A program made the position numbers and the translations under genes. 64,000 nucleotides of DNA from Blastococcus saxobsidens. Lineage in GTDB: Bacteria; Actinomycetota; Actinomycetes; Mycobacteriales; Geodermatophilaceae. The notes under the pieces are model-generated. The model saw only the letters and a list, made by a program, of their open reading frames with translations, did not search any database and had not been told where the DNA came from. The stretch lies in the NCBI RefSeq assembly GCF_010682065.1, contig NZ_JAAGWG010000009.1, positions 1 to 64,000 of the forward strand, in the 5' to 3' direction. Of this stretch, positions 62,948-64,000 are shown piece by piece. How positions within the stretch are numbered: position 1 is the stretch's first letter; every line of letters begins with the position of its first letter.

Positions 62948-63849
62948 CCGGTATCGATGCCCACTGCCACGTCTTCGTCGCCGAGGGCGTCGACATGTCC
63001 CGGCTCGTCGGCGGAGCGGCCTACGAGCCCCCGCCGTTCGACGTGCACGACCACGCCGAGCACCTGCGGGCCGCGGGCTGCGACCGCGGGGTGCTGGTCC
63101 AGCCCAGCGCGTACGGCGACGACCACCGGTGCCTGCTCGCCGCGCTGCGGACCAGGCCGGAGGCGCTGCGCGGCGTGGTGTGCGTCGCGCCGGGAACTCC
63201 TGCCGACGAGCTGGCCGAGATGCACGCCGCCGGTGTCCGCGGCACCCGCGTGCAGGACGGCTACCCCGGTGGCGTCCCCGTCGAGGCCCTGGTGGAGGTC
63301 GGCGAGATGGTGGCGCCGCTGGGCTGGCACGTGGAGGTCTGGACCGACGTCCGCCGGCACGTCGACGGCCTCGGGGACGCCGTCCGCCGCTGCCCCGTCC
63401 CGGTCGTCCTCGACCACCTCGGGTACCTGCCGTCGGACGTCGGGCTCGACGCCCCCGCCGTGCGGCTGGTGCTGGAGCTGCTGGCCGAGGACCAGGTCTG
63501 GGTGACGCTCTCGGGGCTGGAGCGGCTGCTGCCGCCCGGCGTCGACGCCGAGGGCGGCGAGCCGGTGCCCGCCGAGGTCTGGGAGCGGCACGAGCAGGCG
63601 ATCGCCGACCGGGTCCGCGCGCTGGTCCAGGTGCGGCCGCAGAACCTGCTGTGGGGCAGCGACTGGCCGCACGTGGGCGTCCGGCTGCCCGTGCCCGGCG
63701 CCGCCGGCATGCGTGAGCGGCTCGAGCACTGGCTGCCCGACCCGGCCGTCCGGCAGGCGGTCCTGGTGGACAACCCGGCCCGCCGCTACGGGTTCGACCA
63801 CGGCGGGGCCGCCGCCGAGCCGGTTGCCGCCCGACCCGGCAGTGTGTGA
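62944..63849 (+). CDS. amidohydrolase-2 family, PDC-lactonase-like (301 aa)
   Basis: A metal-dependent TIM-barrel hydrolase with the N-terminal metal pair IDAHCHVF (HxH) and the C-terminal family motif LLWGSDWPHVGVRLP. This is the GSDWPH branch that includes 2-pyrone-4,6-dicarboxylate lactonase (LigI). Intermediate motifs are GTRVQDGYPGG and VVLDHLGYLP. It most likely hydrolyses a cyclic lactone. ATG overlaps the upstream stop. A second acyl-CoA ligase starts 47 bp later. Confidence 0.88.
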   Translation: MTGIDAHCHVFVAEGVDMSRLVGGAAYEPPPFDVHDHAEHLRAAGCDRGVLVQPSAYGDDHRCLLAALRTRPEALRGVVCVAPGTPADELAEMHAAGVRGTRVQDGYPGGVPVEALVEVGEMVAPLGWHVEVWTDVRRHVDGLGDAVRRCPVPVVLDHLGYLPSDVGLDAPAVRLVLELLAEDQVWVTLSGLERLLPPGVDAEGGEPVPAEVWERHEQAIADRVRALVQVRPQNLLWGSDWPHVGVRLPVPGAAGMRERLEHWLPDPAVRQAVLVDNPARRYGFDHGGAAAEPVAARPGSV

Positions 63850-63896
63850 CCCAGGGTTCACCACGCTCCGTTCCGCCGACCGCTCCAGGAGAACCG

Positions 63897-64000
63897 ATGG
63901 CCTCGTTCACGTTCAGCCAGCTCAGCCCGACGGCCTACCTCGAGCGCTCGGCGCGGGTCTTCCCCGAGCGGACCGCGATCATCGACGGCGACCGCCGGTT
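63897..64000 (+). CDS. acyl-CoA synthetase, N-terminal part (3' end outside window)
   Basis: The ORF begins at ATG 63897 after AGGAGAACC, a good ribosome site. About 34 residues are visible before the window ends. They read as the start of an acyl-CoA ligase (SPTAYLERSARVFPERTAIIDG), the typical opening of long- or medium-chain ligases in which the phrase FPERTAIIDG is near invariant. It would be the second ligase of the same operon. Confidence 0.8.
   Translation, partial: MASFTFSQLSPTAYLERSARVFPERTAIIDGDRR

Overview
The window is very GC-rich DNA with short gaps, many GTG/TTG starts and frequent ATGA/GTGA stop-start overlaps. Together with a fused CydDC, a BlaI/M56 pair, LppU-like and DUF2277 genes, this points to a high-GC actinobacterium. 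Geodermatophilaceae (Blastococcus/Modestobacter/Geodermatophilus) is my best guess, by inference only. I see no rRNA, tRNA, IS element, prophage or CRISPR array; it reads as chromosome.

Region 1 (1-9.5 kb): a truncated DUF6338-like gene with a small partner, a 1971-residue DUF4011/helicase/nuclease/DUF3320 protein (a candidate defence gene), an enoyl-CoA hydratase, a zinc-ribbon protein and a ferritin-like protein.

Region 2 (9.5-24.9 kb): an aromatic catabolic island. An aldehyde dehydrogenase diverges from a decarboxylase-type amidohydrolase plus class A flavin hydroxylase. An IclR regulator diverges from a taurine/nitrate-type ABC importer, followed by a gentisate-dioxygenase-like cupin, a fumarylacetoacetate-hydrolase-family enzyme, two alpha/beta hydrolases and a 4-hydroxyacetophenone-monooxygenase-like Baeyer-Villiger enzyme. 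The layout fits uptake, conversion and ring cleavage of an aryl ketone or hydroxybenzoate.

Region 3 (24.9-37.8 kb): mostly small housekeeping and unknown genes (DUF427, hotdog thioesterase, a channel-like protein without a normal selectivity filter, LppU-like, ElaA, PGPGW, DUF2277, NYN-like, SDR), plus an ethanolamine operon (permease, EutB, EutC), a UspA protein, a papain-like enzyme and a RibD-type reductase.

Region 4 (37.8-45.3 kb): the cytochrome bd operon cydA-cydB-cydDC on the minus strand, divergent from a BlaI-type repressor and an M56 protease. Two BlaI-like inverted repeats lie in the shared 116-bp gap. A 46-bp near-perfect palindrome sits in frame in the linker between the two halves of CydDC.

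Region 5 (45.3-64 kb): a FadR-type GntR regulator, an MHS-type MFS transporter, and divergent from these an 18-gene tightly coupled catabolic run. It contains two class III CoA transferases, two enoyl-CoA hydratases (one MenB/BadI-like ring-opening hydrolase), two acyl-CoA dehydrogenases, a BadH-like SDR, two 3-hydroxyacyl-CoA dehydrogenases, an acyl-CoA ligase, a quinone reductase, a 3-HIBDH-like enzyme, a CMD-fold protein, an MBL lactonase, a small SCP2-like protein, a hydrolase, a lactonase-type amidohydrolase and the start of a second ligase. A shared 13-bp palindrome overlaps a TTGACA-type promoter on each side of the MFS/operon gap. I read this as a repressor-controlled alicyclic (cyclohexanecarboxylate-like or terpenoid) acid pathway. 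It is the most interesting system in the window.
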